A stretch of 64,000 bases of DNA, from the NCBI RefSeq assembly GCF_902702935.1, contig NZ_LR738855.1:558001-622000 (forward strand), in the 5' to 3' direction. The first letter of the stretch is position 1. Every line of letters starts with the position of its first letter. The notes under the pieces were generated by a model. It made no database searches, had not been told where the DNA came from, and saw only the letters and a program-made list of their open reading frames with translations. Positions 24,820 to 34,359 of the stretch are shown in pieces. The translations under genes were made by a program, and so were the position numbers. This DNA is from Corynebacterium rouxii. GTDB lineage: Bacteria; Actinomycetota; Actinomycetes; Mycobacteriales; Mycobacteriaceae.

Positions 24820-27322
24820 GGTGGTAGTGAAAAGATTCGATATTATTCATCGCAGCCTTTTGTGGAACTTCATGCCGCGAGGTATTACCATTTCCTCCAC
24901 GGCGCTAATTCATCACAAGACATGGTTGCTGCGGCATGCCAGCAAGGGATGAGTGCACTGGCGCTGATTGACCGTGATGGTTTCTACGGAGCCATGGAAT
25001 TTGCTGAAGCTGCGGCCAATAGTGGTTTGCCAACGGTATTTGGAGCAGAACTAACACTTGCCCTAGACAAATTCTGACTGTTCTAGCTCGCGGAGTGGAA
25101 GGCTATACCAGCTTGTTCCACCTTATAATCCAGGCGCGTATGCGGGGAAGTGAAGACGTCACTATCTACCCGCCACTGGCTGACATTGTTGAAGGTATGG
25201 GAAAGAATTGCCGATTCCTTCTCAACTATTCTTGGTGCACTGATGAAACACAGCTAGAAATATTCGATCCCAACACCGTGGTTTTGGAATACTGTGTGAC
25301 TATGCGGCCTGAGCGCAGTCGATCGAGCATCCGCGCGCGTCGCTGGAGCGAAACAAGCCTTAGCGAGCAGGAATCATTGCAACAAGCTGCACCTTGTTTG
25401 CACCCAATGGGAAGCACATGGATGCGAGGCGGTGACGAGTTGGCGGGAAGCGTCGATAAGCAGCTGCTTGACGCTTCTGTTGAGGTGGCCCGTGACTGTG
25501 CTTTTGTGCTCGGCTTGGTGGCGCCGAACCTGCCGCGGTGGCCTGTCCTAGATGAGATGGCTCACCTTACTGGGCTGGGTAATGCGCGTTTCGACGCACG
25601 CTATCGGGGGCGAAGTGCAGATGTTAAAAACCGGGCGCGGGCTCAAATTGACCACGAGTTAGCCGTTATTAAAGAGCTGGGATTTCCTGGTTACTTTCTC
25701 ATCGTTGATGACATCGTAGGCTTCTGTTACATAAACAACATTTTGTGCCAAGGTAGGGGCTCTGCTGCCAACTCTGTTGTCTGTTTTGTCCTTGGCATCA
25801 CCAACATTGAACCGATTAGCACCGGTTTGCTCTTCGAACGATTTCTTTCCCGCGATCGCGAAGGCCCCAGATAGTGACATCGAGTCGGGGCGTTGCGACG
25901 CCGTCCGCGCCCTCGGCTACCTCAGCACCAGCGCCGACGCCTGGTCCACTAACCCTGACGAAGCTCCCAGCGCAGTGCGATTCCTTGCAGAACAACTCAA
26001 AAGGCAACCTCGACACCTAGACATCCACGCAGGAGGAATAGTGATCTGCGACCGACCCATCGCAGATGTTGTTCCCACGGAGTGGGCTAGAAAACACGGT
26101 CGTAGTGTCGTCCAATGGGACAAAGAAAGCTGCGCGAGTGCAGGACTCGTCAAATTTGATCTACTCGGACTCGGCATGCCCGAAGCACTCCATCACATGA
26201 TCGACCTTGTTGCGGAAACCACCGGAACAACCATTAACCTCTGGGAATTCGACCTTGCCGCGACTTCGTCCCCGTGAGTTCTTCGATCTTGTTGTCGAAG
26301 TAGCCCTTGTTCGCCCAGGCCCTATCCAAGGCGGATCCGTTCACCCCTAACATTCGCCGGCGAAATGGTCTCGAAGCGGTCACCTACGAGCATCCGATTC
26401 TCGAACGCAGCGTGCGCAAAACTCTTGGAGTGCCGCTTTTTCAAGAACAACTTATGCACATAGCTATCGATGCTGCAGGTTTTAGCAGTGGCGAAGCTGA
26501 CGAACTGCGCCGTGCCATGGGGTCTCGACGATCCGTTGACACGATGAACAGAATGAAACGGCGATTCTTTGCGGGTCTGCGAAGAAACAACATTACGGAC
26601 GATATTGCCGACATCTTATGGAACAAAATCGTCGGCTTTGGCCGCTTATGGTTTTCCCGAATCGCATTCACAATCCTTCGCGGCACGCGTGTATTACTCC
26701 GCATGGTTCAAATATCATCACTCTGCCGAGTTCTACGTAGGGTTGCTGCGCGCACAACCGATGGGCTTTTACTTGCCGCAATCGTTACTTGCCGATGCGC
26801 GTAGGAAAGAATTGTCGATTCTTTCCGTAAATATCAACAAATCGGATGTTGAGGCCACCGTAGAAAACGGGGCTATTCGGCTCGGGCTGAACATGGTCAA
26901 AGGTTTGGGATCTGCAGAAGCGGAGAAGATCGTGGCAGACATTGCTGCAACGGGTGTGGGCAGTGATAATCCAGTGGCGTTGTTGCGTCGTCAGTTAGAA
27001 CTTCGTGGCGTGATACCGGCATCGAAATTGATGAACTGCGAGAATGCTCGTCGGATCTTTCTCGCGGGAGTAGTCACACACCGGCAGCGTCCGCAGACGG
27101 CTGCGGGGGTCACATTTTGGGGTTAGAAGATGAGACAAGTTTGGCTAATGCGGTCGTCTCGGTGGGGCTGTGGAAGCGGAATCGTGCGGTCAAAGTAGCT
27201 CGAGCAGTTCTGGTTCGTGGGGTGGTGCACAATGCGGATGGGGTGGCGTCGGTGACGGCTGATCGCGTGGAGGAGTTGCCGTTTGCGGAGATGATGAGTG
27301 CTGGGTCACGAGACTTCCGCTA
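24820..27322 (+). pseudogene. DnaE2-type error-prone DNA polymerase III alpha subunit, degraded
   Basis: The PHP domain is recognisable but frameshifted at once: VELHAARYYHFLHGANSSQDMVAAACQQG, SALALIDRDGFYGAMEFAEAAANSGLPTVFGAELTL. Polymerase pieces follow in various frames: [171 protein letters not shown], and a DnaE2-type end SRDFR at 27322. At least eight frame breaks and about 700 bases of deletions (intact genes are about 3.2 kb). It completes the loss of the ImuA'-ImuB-DnaE2 set. Confidence 0.88.
26804..26826. repeat. Dispersed palindrome within the dnaE2 remnant
   Basis: GGAAAGAATT, GTC, GATTCTTTCC; one arm mismatch. Confidence 0.85.
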
Positions 27323-27342
27323 GGAGATTTTGTTGTGAAAAT

Positions 27343-27813
27343 ATGATGCTTATGGATAGTACGATGAATGCGGTGTCGCCGGAGCTGGTGAAAGCTCGAT
27401 ATTGGGTAGTGGTGCCTTTTCTTGTTGTGTTAATACTCGGAAGCGCTGCGTCCGCCGTTTTGTTGTGGTCATGGATGTGGATTGTCACGGGGGTGTGGAT
27501 GGCGATTTTGGTGTGGGCTGCATGGTTGATTCCAGCGCAGGTGCGCAGGATAGGGTGGCGTGAGGATCCCGACGAATTGCTGATCATGAAGGGCAAATTG
27601 TGGCGAACTCTCACCGTGGTTCCTTATGGGCGTTTGCAGTTTGTGGATGTTCAAGAAGGGCCTATTGCGAGGCGTTGTGGTCTTGCGGAAGTAGAGATCC
27701 ACACGGCATCGTCGACAAGCGATGCCAGTATTGCGGGCCTTCCGGTCGCGGAAGCGTATGCGTTGCGTCAGCGACTAACCGATAAAGCGCGCGAGAGGCT
27801 TAGCGGGTTATGA
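27343..27813 (+). CDS. Bacterial PH domain (bPH2, YdbS-like) membrane protein
   Basis: A protein of about 156 residues from ATG 27343. Two N-terminal membrane helices (WVVVPFLVVLILGSAASAVLLWSW, WIVTGVWMAILVWAAWLIP) lead into a bPH2 domain: GWREDPDELLIMKGKLWRTLTVVPYGRLQFVDVQEGPIARRCGLAEVEIHTASS. This Y-G-R-(I/L)-Q-x-V-D pattern is the family signature. Its stop overlaps the start of the next PH-domain gene by 4 bases (ATGA), as YdbS and YdbT pairs do. The function is unknown; some pairs influence envelope or detergent resistance. It starts 20 bases after the dnaE2 remnant, with which it may once have been cotranscribed. Confidence 0.85.
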   Translation: MMLMDSTMNAVSPELVKARYWVVVPFLVVLILGSAASAVLLWSWMWIVTGVWMAILVWAAWLIPAQVRRIGWREDPDELLIMKGKLWRTLTVVPYGRLQFVDVQEGPIARRCGLAEVEIHTASSTSDASIAGLPVAEAYALRQRLTDKARERLSGL

Positions 27814-29150
27814 GCGAGATCGAGCAAACCTCGTTGCACGGGCAGCGTATCGACGTCTCCTCTATGCAGCGTGTTCATAGACTGACTCCCTTGCTGCAAT
27901 TTTGGCACAGCATTTTTGCACTCTTTGTCGTCATTGCCCTCAACGTGGATAAAGACGAAGTGATAACTGTAATGCAGCACCAGAAATATCTTTGGTGGGT
28001 GTTGGGAGGAATCGTCGTTTCTTTCCTAGTTGTCTGGGCAATTTCGGGCGTGTGGTGGCGCAGTATTGGATACAGCATTTCTGACACCGAAGTCATCGTT
28101 GCAAAAGGTGTGATCAATCGGTCGGTGCGTAGCGCGCGTCGTGACCGCATTCAAGCAGTTGACATTGTGGAGTCAGTCTTAGCCCGGATTTTTCGCGTTG
28201 CTGAGGTGCGTATCGAGACAGCAGGCGGTAATGATTCAGTACTGACTATTGGATACGTTTCCAAGGATCGTGCTGGAAAGATTCGACGATTCCTTATAGA
28301 GGGGGAGATAGAAACCACGAAAAATGATTTGGTTGTTCCGGCACAGCGCATTTTGTTGGCAACGGCGCTGACTCATGGCGTGTGGATGGCCGTTTTTATT
28401 GGTTTGTGGTTCGTACCAGGTGGGGCAGCGGTGGCGATTCCAATGTTGGTGGGTGTTGGGCCTTCGGCATGGAATGTTATTGATACAGGTTGGCGGTTTA
28501 CACTGCGATTAGGTCAGCCGTTTGGCGGGGATCTGGCTGGCGAAGGCAGCGCTGGTGGTGATTCGGAGCCAACAATTCATGTGGAGTATGGTTTGGCGGA
28601 TCGCCGTAAGCAGTCGATTCCGTTGCGACGTATCCATGCAGTGCGTATGTCACAGCCGGTGTTGTGGCGTTTGTGCGGCTGGTGGAAAGTGACGGTGACG
28701 GTTGTCGGTTATGGAGTAGACGACAAAAAGGCGGGGACCTCGGTGTTGTTGCCGGTGGGGTCCAAAACGCAGGCGATGGCATTGGTGGCGATGCTAAAAG
28801 GGGTCACGGTTGACCCTGAGTCGCCAAAGGACGTGGCATTTTCAAGTCCGCGGCGTGCGCGGTGGGTGTCGCCTATCGACGTCTCCTCCCAGGTCGTGGA
28901 ATTGCTGGGAGATATTGTGGTCGTTCGGTGGGGTGTGGTGTCACGCAGGGCTGCGTTGGTGCAGCGCAGTCATGTCCAAGAGATGACGTGTGTCGAAGGG
29001 CCGATTCAGCGGTGGACACGGTTGCGTACAGTGCGTTTGGATTTGGTGCATGGTCCGGTAGCTATGAGCGCTAGAGACTTGGATCGCGATGATGCATCGA
29101 AGCTGTTCACCCTCATGGGGGATCGCAAATTCAATACATTGAATAACTGA
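27810..29150 (+). CDS. Bacterial PH domain (bPH2, YdbT-like) membrane protein
   Basis: A protein of 446 residues, with repeated units of two membrane helices plus a bPH2 domain. Unit one has YLWWVLGGIVVSFLVVWAISGVWW then GYSISDTEVIVAKGVINRSVRSARRDRIQAVDIVESVLARIFRVAEVRIETAGG. Unit two has WMAVFIGLWFVPGGAAVAIPMLVGVG then EYGLADRRKQSIPLRRIHAVRMSQPVLWRLCGWWKVTV. A third domain, VRWGVVSRRAALVQRSHVQEMTCVEGPIQRWTRLRTVRLDLV, has no clear helices before it. It is translationally coupled to the YdbS-like gene. Decayed palindrome copies lie at 28005 and 28274. Confidence 0.88.
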   Translation: MSEIEQTSLHGQRIDVSSMQRVHRLTPLLQFWHSIFALFVVIALNVDKDEVITVMQHQKYLWWVLGGIVVSFLVVWAISGVWWRSIGYSISDTEVIVAKGVINRSVRSARRDRIQAVDIVESVLARIFRVAEVRIETAGGNDSVLTIGYVSKDRAGKIRRFLIEGEIETTKNDLVVPAQRILLATALTHGVWMAVFIGLWFVPGGAAVAIPMLVGVGPSAWNVIDTGWRFTLRLGQPFGGDLAGEGSAGGDSEPTIHVEYGLADRRKQSIPLRRIHAVRMSQPVLWRLCGWWKVTVTVVGYGVDDKKAGTSVLLPVGSKTQAMALVAMLKGVTVDPESPKDVAFSSPRRARWVSPIDVSSQVVELLGDIVVVRWGVVSRRAALVQRSHVQEMTCVEGPIQRWTRLRTVRLDLVHGPVAMSARDLDRDDASKLFTLMGDRKFNTLNN

Positions 29151-29217
29151 TCTTGCTACTTCTGAACAAAGATGTTACCGTCCTTGGTAATTAAGTTTGT
29201 CAAACAGGAGAAGAATC

Positions 29218-30183
29218 ATGCGTAAAATCGTTGGTGGTGTTGTGGGAGGAATCGTTATCTCCTCCCTCCTCGCTGGTTGTTCGGGCGGTCAGGGGGCGTC
29301 GACAAGCACGAAGGCCGACGACTCCAAACTTGGAGTCATCGCCACCACGACCCAAATCTGCGATTACGTCAAACAAATCGACGCTGACGTCAACCTCACA
29401 TGCCTGCTCGCACCCAACGCCTCCGCCCACGATCACGAGATGACTCGCGAGCAAATGGATGCGCTATCCAAAGCTGATATTTTGCTGAAAAACGGTGTCG
29501 ACCTAGAACACTTCCTTGACGATGCTGTGGCTTCCTCTGGATTCAAAGGCACAACCGTTGATACTTCTGAGGGCGTCAATATTGCCCCATGGCCATTCGC
29601 CCCAGAAGACGGCGAGGAACCAGAATTCAATAACGATCCGCACATCTGGACCAGCCCTAAGAATGCGAAAATCCAGGTCGCAAATATCGGCAAAGCTCTC
29701 GAAGCTGCCGACTCTGCCCACGCTGATGACTACAAGAAGCACGTTGATAGCTACATTAGCCAGCTTGAAGACCTCGACACATGGACGACCCAATCTTTGA
29801 AATCGGTCCCGGAATCTGAACGAATTCTGTTCACCTCTCACGACGCCTTCGGTTACTTCTCTCGTGACTACAACGTTAAGTTCATCGGCGCCGCACTCAG
29901 CGACTTCAACGAACAACAAGACGCCACCGCCGACCACATCGCCAAGGCTGCACAGCAGGTGCGCGATTCCAAAGCTAAGGCGCTGTTCGCTGAAAACTCC
30001 AATAACCCTCGATCCATCGAAGCAGTAGCAAAAGCAGCCGGAGTGAAGCTCGGTGGCGAACTCTACGGAGATTCTCTCGGCCCAGATGTGACCTATACGC
30101 AGTCGATTGTTCACAACGTTGAAACGCTTATCGACGGCTGGGGTGGAAAAATTGCCGAAAAACCAGCATCCATCGCACACTAA
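29218..30183 (+). CDS. mntA: Manganese ABC transporter substrate-binding lipoprotein
   Basis: A protein of 321 residues from ATG 29218 (ribosome site AGGAGAAG 7 bases upstream). It has a lipobox (SSLLAGCSGG) and the cluster A-1 metal-binding fold: NASAHDHEMTREQMDALSKADILLKNGVDLEHFL (first His ligand), NNDPHIWTSPKNAKI (second His), TSHDAFGYFSRDY and LFAENSNNPRSIEAVAKAAG, plus LYGDSLGPDVTY (Asp ligand). It is the first gene of an mntABCD-mntR operon matching the Mn uptake operon known in C. diphtheriae, so Mn2+ is preferred over Zn2+; there is no His-rich zinc loop, which supports this. The promoter region (29152-29210) probably holds the MntR operator. Confidence 0.9.
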   Translation: MRKIVGGVVGGIVISSLLAGCSGGQGASTSTKADDSKLGVIATTTQICDYVKQIDADVNLTCLLAPNASAHDHEMTREQMDALSKADILLKNGVDLEHFLDDAVASSGFKGTTVDTSEGVNIAPWPFAPEDGEEPEFNNDPHIWTSPKNAKIQVANIGKALEAADSAHADDYKKHVDSYISQLEDLDTWTTQSLKSVPESERILFTSHDAFGYFSRDYNVKFIGAALSDFNEQQDATADHIAKAAQQVRDSKAKALFAENSNNPRSIEAVAKAAGVKLGGELYGDSLGPDVTYTQSIVHNVETLIDGWGGKIAEKPASIAH

Positions 30184-30251
30184 CTACAATCGGTAAACAT
30201 ATTCAGTAAATAGCCGACTCACACATCTCAACACAAAGTTCATTCTCAACT

Positions 30252-31037
30252 ATGCATACAGACAGCTCAGCTGCTGGCAAGAACTTCGAACGCACGACCG
30301 GTGCCGCTACTGACAGCGCGCCGGTCGTGCGTTTCGACGCAGCCAGCTTTTCTTACGGTCGAGGTACTAATCGCGTCACTGTATTGGAAGGAATCGACGG
30401 TTCTCTCCATAAAGGCGAAGCCCTAGCACTGATTGGTCCCAACGGCGCCGGAAAATCCACCGTGCTGAAAGGATTGGTAGGAATCGTCGATTCCTTCCGC
30501 CTCCATCTGGCACCAGGAACAATCGGCTATGTTCCGCAGACTGCGGACTTGGACCCAACATTCCCAGTCACAGCTCGTGACGTCGTGGCGATGGGGCTAC
30601 AGGGTTCTAGGAAAAACCACTGGTGGTGGCCATCATTTTTGCAGCCTAACCCTGCTAAAGATCCACGTACCATAGCTGCTTTGCAGCGTGTCGGGCTAGC
30701 AGATCGTGCCGATTATCGTTTTGGACAACTTTCAGGAGGGCAGCGTCAGCGTGTATTGATCGCACGTGCTTTAGTGGCCCAGCCCATGTTGATGCTTCTC
30801 GACGAACCTTTCAATGGGCTTGATGACCCGAATCGGAAGGCACTGCTGGCTATTCTCTCCGAGATCAAAAAGGAAGGCGTAGCAATCGTCGTGTCAACCC
30901 ATGATCTCGTATTAGCTGAAGAAACTTGCGACAAAGTACTTTTGCTTGCGGGACGTCAAGTGGCATTTGGCCATATAGACGACGTTTTGCAGCCCGATGT
31001 GATTGCTCAAGCGTACGGGGGACAGCATGCTCGCTGA
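30252..31037 (+). CDS. mntB: Manganese ABC transporter ATP-binding protein
   Basis: A protein of 261 residues with Walker A GPNGAGKST, Q-loop IGYVPQTADLDPTFPV, signature LSGGQRQRVLIARAL, Walker B LMLLDEPFNGLD and switch His VVSTHDLVL. It is the energy-coupling subunit for the adjacent membrane proteins. Two dispersed-palindrome copies lie in it: 30386-30408 (EGIDGSL, before the Walker A) and 30476-30498 (VGIVDSFR, right after the Walker A helix, at the point where other ABC proteins have GLLRPDSG). Both keep the frame. Confidence 0.92.
   Translation: MHTDSSAAGKNFERTTGAATDSAPVVRFDAASFSYGRGTNRVTVLEGIDGSLHKGEALALIGPNGAGKSTVLKGLVGIVDSFRLHLAPGTIGYVPQTADLDPTFPVTARDVVAMGLQGSRKNHWWWPSFLQPNPAKDPRTIAALQRVGLADRADYRFGQLSGGQRQRVLIARALVAQPMLMLLDEPFNGLDDPNRKALLAILSEIKKEGVAIVVSTHDLVLAEETCDKVLLLAGRQVAFGHIDDVLQPDVIAQAYGGQHAR
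30476..30498. repeat. Dispersed palindrome, copy just after the Walker A helix of mntB
   Basis: GGTAGGAATC, GTC, GATTCCTTCC; one base differs between the arms. It is read as GIVDSF. Confidence 0.9.
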
Positions 31038-31860
31038 GATTTCTGAACTCACAGGAATCGCACCATATCTTTTACGACCAATAATCCTGTTAACTGTGCT
31101 CGGTTTTGTTTCTGGTCTGGTTGGTGTCGTAGTGAACCTGCGATCATTGGAATTCAACGCAGAAGCTGTCGTCCACTCAGTGTTTCCGGGGATCGTGGCA
31201 GGAGCAGTGTTCGGTGGAATCGACATGATTATTCCTGCTGCCTCGGCCGTCGCAGTGCTTGTCGCCATCGCATTAACTTTTGCTTCGCGACATTCTGAGG
31301 CTGGAACTGCTGTCGTACTAACTTCGTTTTTTTCGGCAGGAATCGTCCTATCTCTCAAAAAAGGAGATATGTCTGGCCAACTAGAAGCATTGATGTTTGG
31401 TCGATTGCTAGAAGTTACTGATGAGCGGCTTATCCAAGCCCTGATCGTCTGCGTACTCGCCGTTGTCGTGATGCTATGGACATGGCGAACCCATATATTT
31501 GTCGCATTCGATAGGGAAGGCGCCCATGCCACAGGCGTCAACCTCCTAGCTATTGACCTTGCTGTTAATGTTGCGATCGCTGCAGTTGTAGTGGCGTCAT
31601 CGACTGCAATCGGAACTCTTCTCGTTATTGGCTACCTGTGTATTCCAGGTGCTGCAGCGCGCCTAATTGCAACCCGTGTGCGTACCATGGTGCCTCTCGC
31701 CATGCTCTTCGGAATCGCAGGAGGCTACCTCGGTGTCTGGCTCTCAGGATTATCACCGCGTATTTCTCCTCAAGCATCTGTAGCCCTCAGCGTGGTCGCC
31801 ATGTATGGTATCGCTCTCGCTATCTATCGCGTGCGTGGGTTTGTAGGGAGGTCAGCATGA
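31027..31860 (+). CDS. mntC: Manganese ABC transporter permease (first)
   Basis: A protein of 277 residues from ATG 31027, overlapping the end of mntB by 11 bases. About eight hydrophobic helices and ABC-3 family motifs are visible: LVGVVVNLRSLEFNAEAVVHSVFPGIVAGAVFGG, HSEAGTAVVLTSFFSAGIVLSLKKGDMSGQLEALMFGRLLEV, REGAHATGVNLLAIDLAVNVAIAAVVVASSTAIGTLLVIGYLCIPGAAARLIA. It and the next gene form the heterodimeric channel for Mn2+ import. Confidence 0.9.
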   Translation: MLAEISELTGIAPYLLRPIILLTVLGFVSGLVGVVVNLRSLEFNAEAVVHSVFPGIVAGAVFGGIDMIIPAASAVAVLVAIALTFASRHSEAGTAVVLTSFFSAGIVLSLKKGDMSGQLEALMFGRLLEVTDERLIQALIVCVLAVVVMLWTWRTHIFVAFDREGAHATGVNLLAIDLAVNVAIAAVVVASSTAIGTLLVIGYLCIPGAAARLIATRVRTMVPLAMLFGIAGGYLGVWLSGLSPRISPQASVALSVVAMYGIALAIYRVRGFVGRSA

Positions 31861-32663
31861 CCGTGATTCTGCTTCTTCCTACCATTGAACTGATTATTGT
31901 TGGTGCTCTTTGCGGCATTGTCGGAGTTTTTGCTGTCCTCAAAGGACGAGTTTTCTTCACCGAATCCATCACACATGCAACGTTCCCAGGTGCCATTCTC
32001 GGTGTGGTCATTGCTGGAAGGAATGGGCTATTCCTTGGAGCCTTATTGATGTGCATTGGCATGTCATGGCTTATGCGCCGTCTTACTCGCCTTTCAACAC
32101 AAACCGCCCAAGCGTCTGCTGGTGTCGTTCTTACTGTGGGATTCGCACTTGGTTACTTTTTGAACAAGTGGTTTGCGCCGCTTCCCATTCGTATCGAAGG
32201 ATTTCTTGCTGGATCCGTACTGAGCGTACGCCTTATCGACGTGCTTGTTTCGGCTGTAGTTCTTGTCGTAGTGGTAGGAATCGTCAATTCTTTCCACTCA
32301 TCTTTAATTCTGTATTGCTTTGACGAACCTGGATTCGTCTCGGCAGGTGGAAAGCAGCATCGTGCTGAAGCACTGATTCTCGGGATGATAGTGGCGACAG
32401 TAGTGTGTGTTATTCCTGCAATTGGTACCATTTTGTCTATTGCATTAATTGCAGCGCCGGCTGCTGGATTAAAAACTGTCGTAGCGTCACCGCGGCAGTT
32501 AATAGTGGCGGCACCAGTTGCTGGTGTTGTGATCAGCCTCGCGGGCTTATTTATCGCGGTTTACTTCAAACTGTCTGTTGGAGGCACGATCGCCATCGCC
32601 GCCGGTGTATTCTACTGTCTATGCATGTCTCTGAGCTGCCTGAAAAGTCCCAGGACTACTTGA
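31857..32663 (+). CDS. mntD: Manganese ABC transporter permease (second)
   Basis: A protein of 268 residues starting ATG 31857 (ribosome site GGAGG 6 bases upstream; overlaps mntC by 4 bases). ABC-3 membrane protein pattern: LCGIVGVFAVLKGRVFFTESITHATFPGAILGVVIAG, RIEGFLAGSVLSVRLIDVLVSAVVLVVVVGIVNSFHSSLILYCFDEPGFVSAGG, VVCVIPAIGTILSIALIAAPAAGLKTV. A palindrome copy (32273-32295) encodes VGIVNSF in a membrane-edge position, and a decayed one (32016-32038) encodes GRNGLFL. The C-terminus overlaps mntR by 43 bases. Confidence 0.9.
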   Translation: MTVILLLPTIELIIVGALCGIVGVFAVLKGRVFFTESITHATFPGAILGVVIAGRNGLFLGALLMCIGMSWLMRRLTRLSTQTAQASAGVVLTVGFALGYFLNKWFAPLPIRIEGFLAGSVLSVRLIDVLVSAVVLVVVVGIVNSFHSSLILYCFDEPGFVSAGGKQHRAEALILGMIVATVVCVIPAIGTILSIALIAAPAAGLKTVVASPRQLIVAAPVAGVVISLAGLFIAVYFKLSVGGTIAIAAGVFYCLCMSLSCLKSPRTT

Positions 32664-33292
32664 AAAACGTGTGGGATATGCACGAGGCTACTGGCAAGCC
32701 CGTCTCCCTCGGCGAGTTAGCGTCCCGAATGTCTCAAAAAACTCCCACCGCATCTGAAGCTGTTAAAAAACTCGTGGCTCGTGGTTTGCTAGACCACGAG
32801 CGCTACGGGGGTATTATGCTCACTGAACAAGGTGAAGCTTTAGCGAAACAGATGGTGCGTCGTCACCGTCTTGTCGAAATGTTTCTTTTTGAGACATTAG
32901 GTTTTGGATGGGATGAAGTCCACGAGGAAGCTGAAATTCTTGAGCACGCGATGACGGACAAACTTCTCAAGCGTATCGACGATCACCTTGGTAACCCATC
33001 TCGTGACCCACACGGAGATCCAATCCCATCTGAGGAAGGAATCGTCGATTCTGTCCCGATTCATCAGCTTGGCGAGTTTGCGGTTGGGGAAGAAGTCATA
33101 ATCGAGCGAATTCATGATCGAGACGCTAACCTGTTGCGATACTTAGCAGAGCACGGAGTGCTGCCGGGTGTTCGTGTCATTATTGGTGAACCTGTTTACC
33201 CAGGCATGAATATTGTGAAGGTAGGCGACAAAGACGTCCCACTCGCAGAAAGTAGTTTGTGGGCTATAAACGCTCGCAAAATAGATTCTTAG
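32621..33292 (+). CDS. mntR: Manganese-responsive DtxR/MntR-family repressor
   Basis: A protein of 223 residues from ATG 32621, inside the end of mntD. It has a winged-helix domain (SLGELASRMSQKTPTASEAVKKLVARGLLDHERYGGIMLTEQGEAL), a metal-binding/dimer domain (RRHRLVEMFLFETLGFGWDEVHEEAEILEHAMTD) and a C-terminal SH3-like domain (GVLPGVRVIIGEP). In DtxR the primary-site cysteine lies in ACRWEH; here the same place reads AEILEH, so Glu replaces Cys, as in Mn-selective MntR. A nearly perfect palindrome copy (33034-33056) encodes EEGIVDSVP in the flexible linker before the SH3 domain. It is expected to repress mntABCD when Mn2+ is plentiful. Confidence 0.92.
   Translation: MHVSELPEKSQDYLKNVWDMHEATGKPVSLGELASRMSQKTPTASEAVKKLVARGLLDHERYGGIMLTEQGEALAKQMVRRHRLVEMFLFETLGFGWDEVHEEAEILEHAMTDKLLKRIDDHLGNPSRDPHGDPIPSEEGIVDSVPIHQLGEFAVGEEVIIERIHDRDANLLRYLAEHGVLPGVRVIIGEPVYPGMNIVKVGDKDVPLAESSLWAINARKIDS
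33034..33056. repeat. Dispersed palindrome, copy in the mntR linker
   Basis: GGAAGGAATC, GTC, GATTCTGTCC; two mismatches in one arm. It is read as EGIVDS. Confidence 0.85.
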
Positions 33293-33466
33293 GTTTGTAG
33301 AAAATAGTCGTTTTTAAACAGGGCAATTTTCGTCATGGCTGGCGATAGTTTCCCTGTTTCATTTATTTATGCGTTCAGGATTAGGCGTGTGGGCTGAGGA
33401 ACATTGACAATTCATTAAATTACCAAAAGTATTTTGCGTATTTTTAACAATGGACCTGCGGTTATA

Positions 33467-33489
33467 GGAAGGAGTCGTCGATTCTTTCC
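33467..33489. repeat. Dispersed palindrome, intergenic copy 24 bases before folD
   Basis: GGAAGGAGTC, GTC, GATTCTTTCC. It could supply the folD leader with a stem-loop. The rest of 33293-33513 is AT-rich and shows TTGACA at about 33402 as a possible -35 box. Confidence 0.8.
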
Positions 33490-33513
33490 TCAACACATGC
33501 AATAATCAAGGCC

Positions 33514-34359
33514 GTGAGTGCTATCAAACTTGACGGAAACTTGTACCGCGACGAAATTTTTGAAGATCTTAAAGGACGTGTCAATTCTCTCCGAGAGAAG
33601 GGAATTGTGCCAGGTCTTGCGACTGTTCTTGTCGGCGATGACCCTGCCAGCCATGCCTATGTGCGTATGAAGCACAAGGATTGTGAAATTGTTGGTGTGA
33701 AGTCGATTCGTAAGGATCTTCCCGCTGACGTGACTCAAGAAGAGCTGTTGGCTGTTATTGATGAACTGAATGCTGATCCTGAGTGCACTGGTTACATTGT
33801 GCAGCTTCCATTGCCAAAGCACTTGGATGAGAACGCCGTGCTAGAGCGCATCGATCCTGCGAAGGACGCCGATGGTCTGCATCCAGTGAATTTGGGTAAA
33901 TTGGTTTTGAATGAGCCTGCTCCGTTGCCATGTACCCCTAATGGTGCAATTCATCTGTTGCGTCGTTTCGGAGTTGAGCTAGATGGTAAAAAGGTAGTCG
34001 TAATTGGACGTGGTGTAACTGTTGGGCGTCCTATTGGTTTGATGTTGACGCGGAGAAGTGAGAATTCTACCGTTACGCTGTGTCATACGGGAACTCGTGA
34101 TCTTGCTTCGGAAACTCGTGAAGCTGATGTCATTGTTGCTGCTGCGGGTAAAGCACACATGTTAACGGCCGATATGGTCAAACCGGGTACTGCGATTCTT
34201 GATGTGGGAGTATCGCGTGTTGACGGCAAATTGCTTGGCGACGTTCATCCTGATGTCTGGGATGTTGCAGGTGCTGTTTCTCCAAATCCTGGTGGAGTCG
34301 GACCGCTGACTCGTGCTTTCTTGATTCGTAACGTAGTAGAGCGTGCTGAGCGTGCCTAG
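33514..34359 (+). CDS. folD: Bifunctional methylenetetrahydrofolate dehydrogenase/cyclohydrolase
   Basis: A protein of 281 residues from GTG 33514. FolD interconverts 5,10-methylene- and 10-formyl-tetrahydrofolate in one-carbon metabolism. It has the signature [16 protein letters not shown] with the catalytic lysine, the substrate motif [22 protein letters not shown], and the NADP-binding turn [18 protein letters not shown], in which GVTVG replaces the more usual SNIVG. It ends [18 protein letters not shown]. The following DUF3017-type membrane gene overlaps its end, a pairing common in actinobacteria. Confidence 0.96.
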   Translation: MSAIKLDGNLYRDEIFEDLKGRVNSLREKGIVPGLATVLVGDDPASHAYVRMKHKDCEIVGVKSIRKDLPADVTQEELLAVIDELNADPECTGYIVQLPLPKHLDENAVLERIDPAKDADGLHPVNLGKLVLNEPAPLPCTPNGAIHLLRRFGVELDGKKVVVIGRGVTVGRPIGLMLTRRSENSTVTLCHTGTRDLASETREADVIVAAAGKAHMLTADMVKPGTAILDVGVSRVDGKLLGDVHPDVWDVAGAVSPNPGGVGPLTRAFLIRNVVERAERA

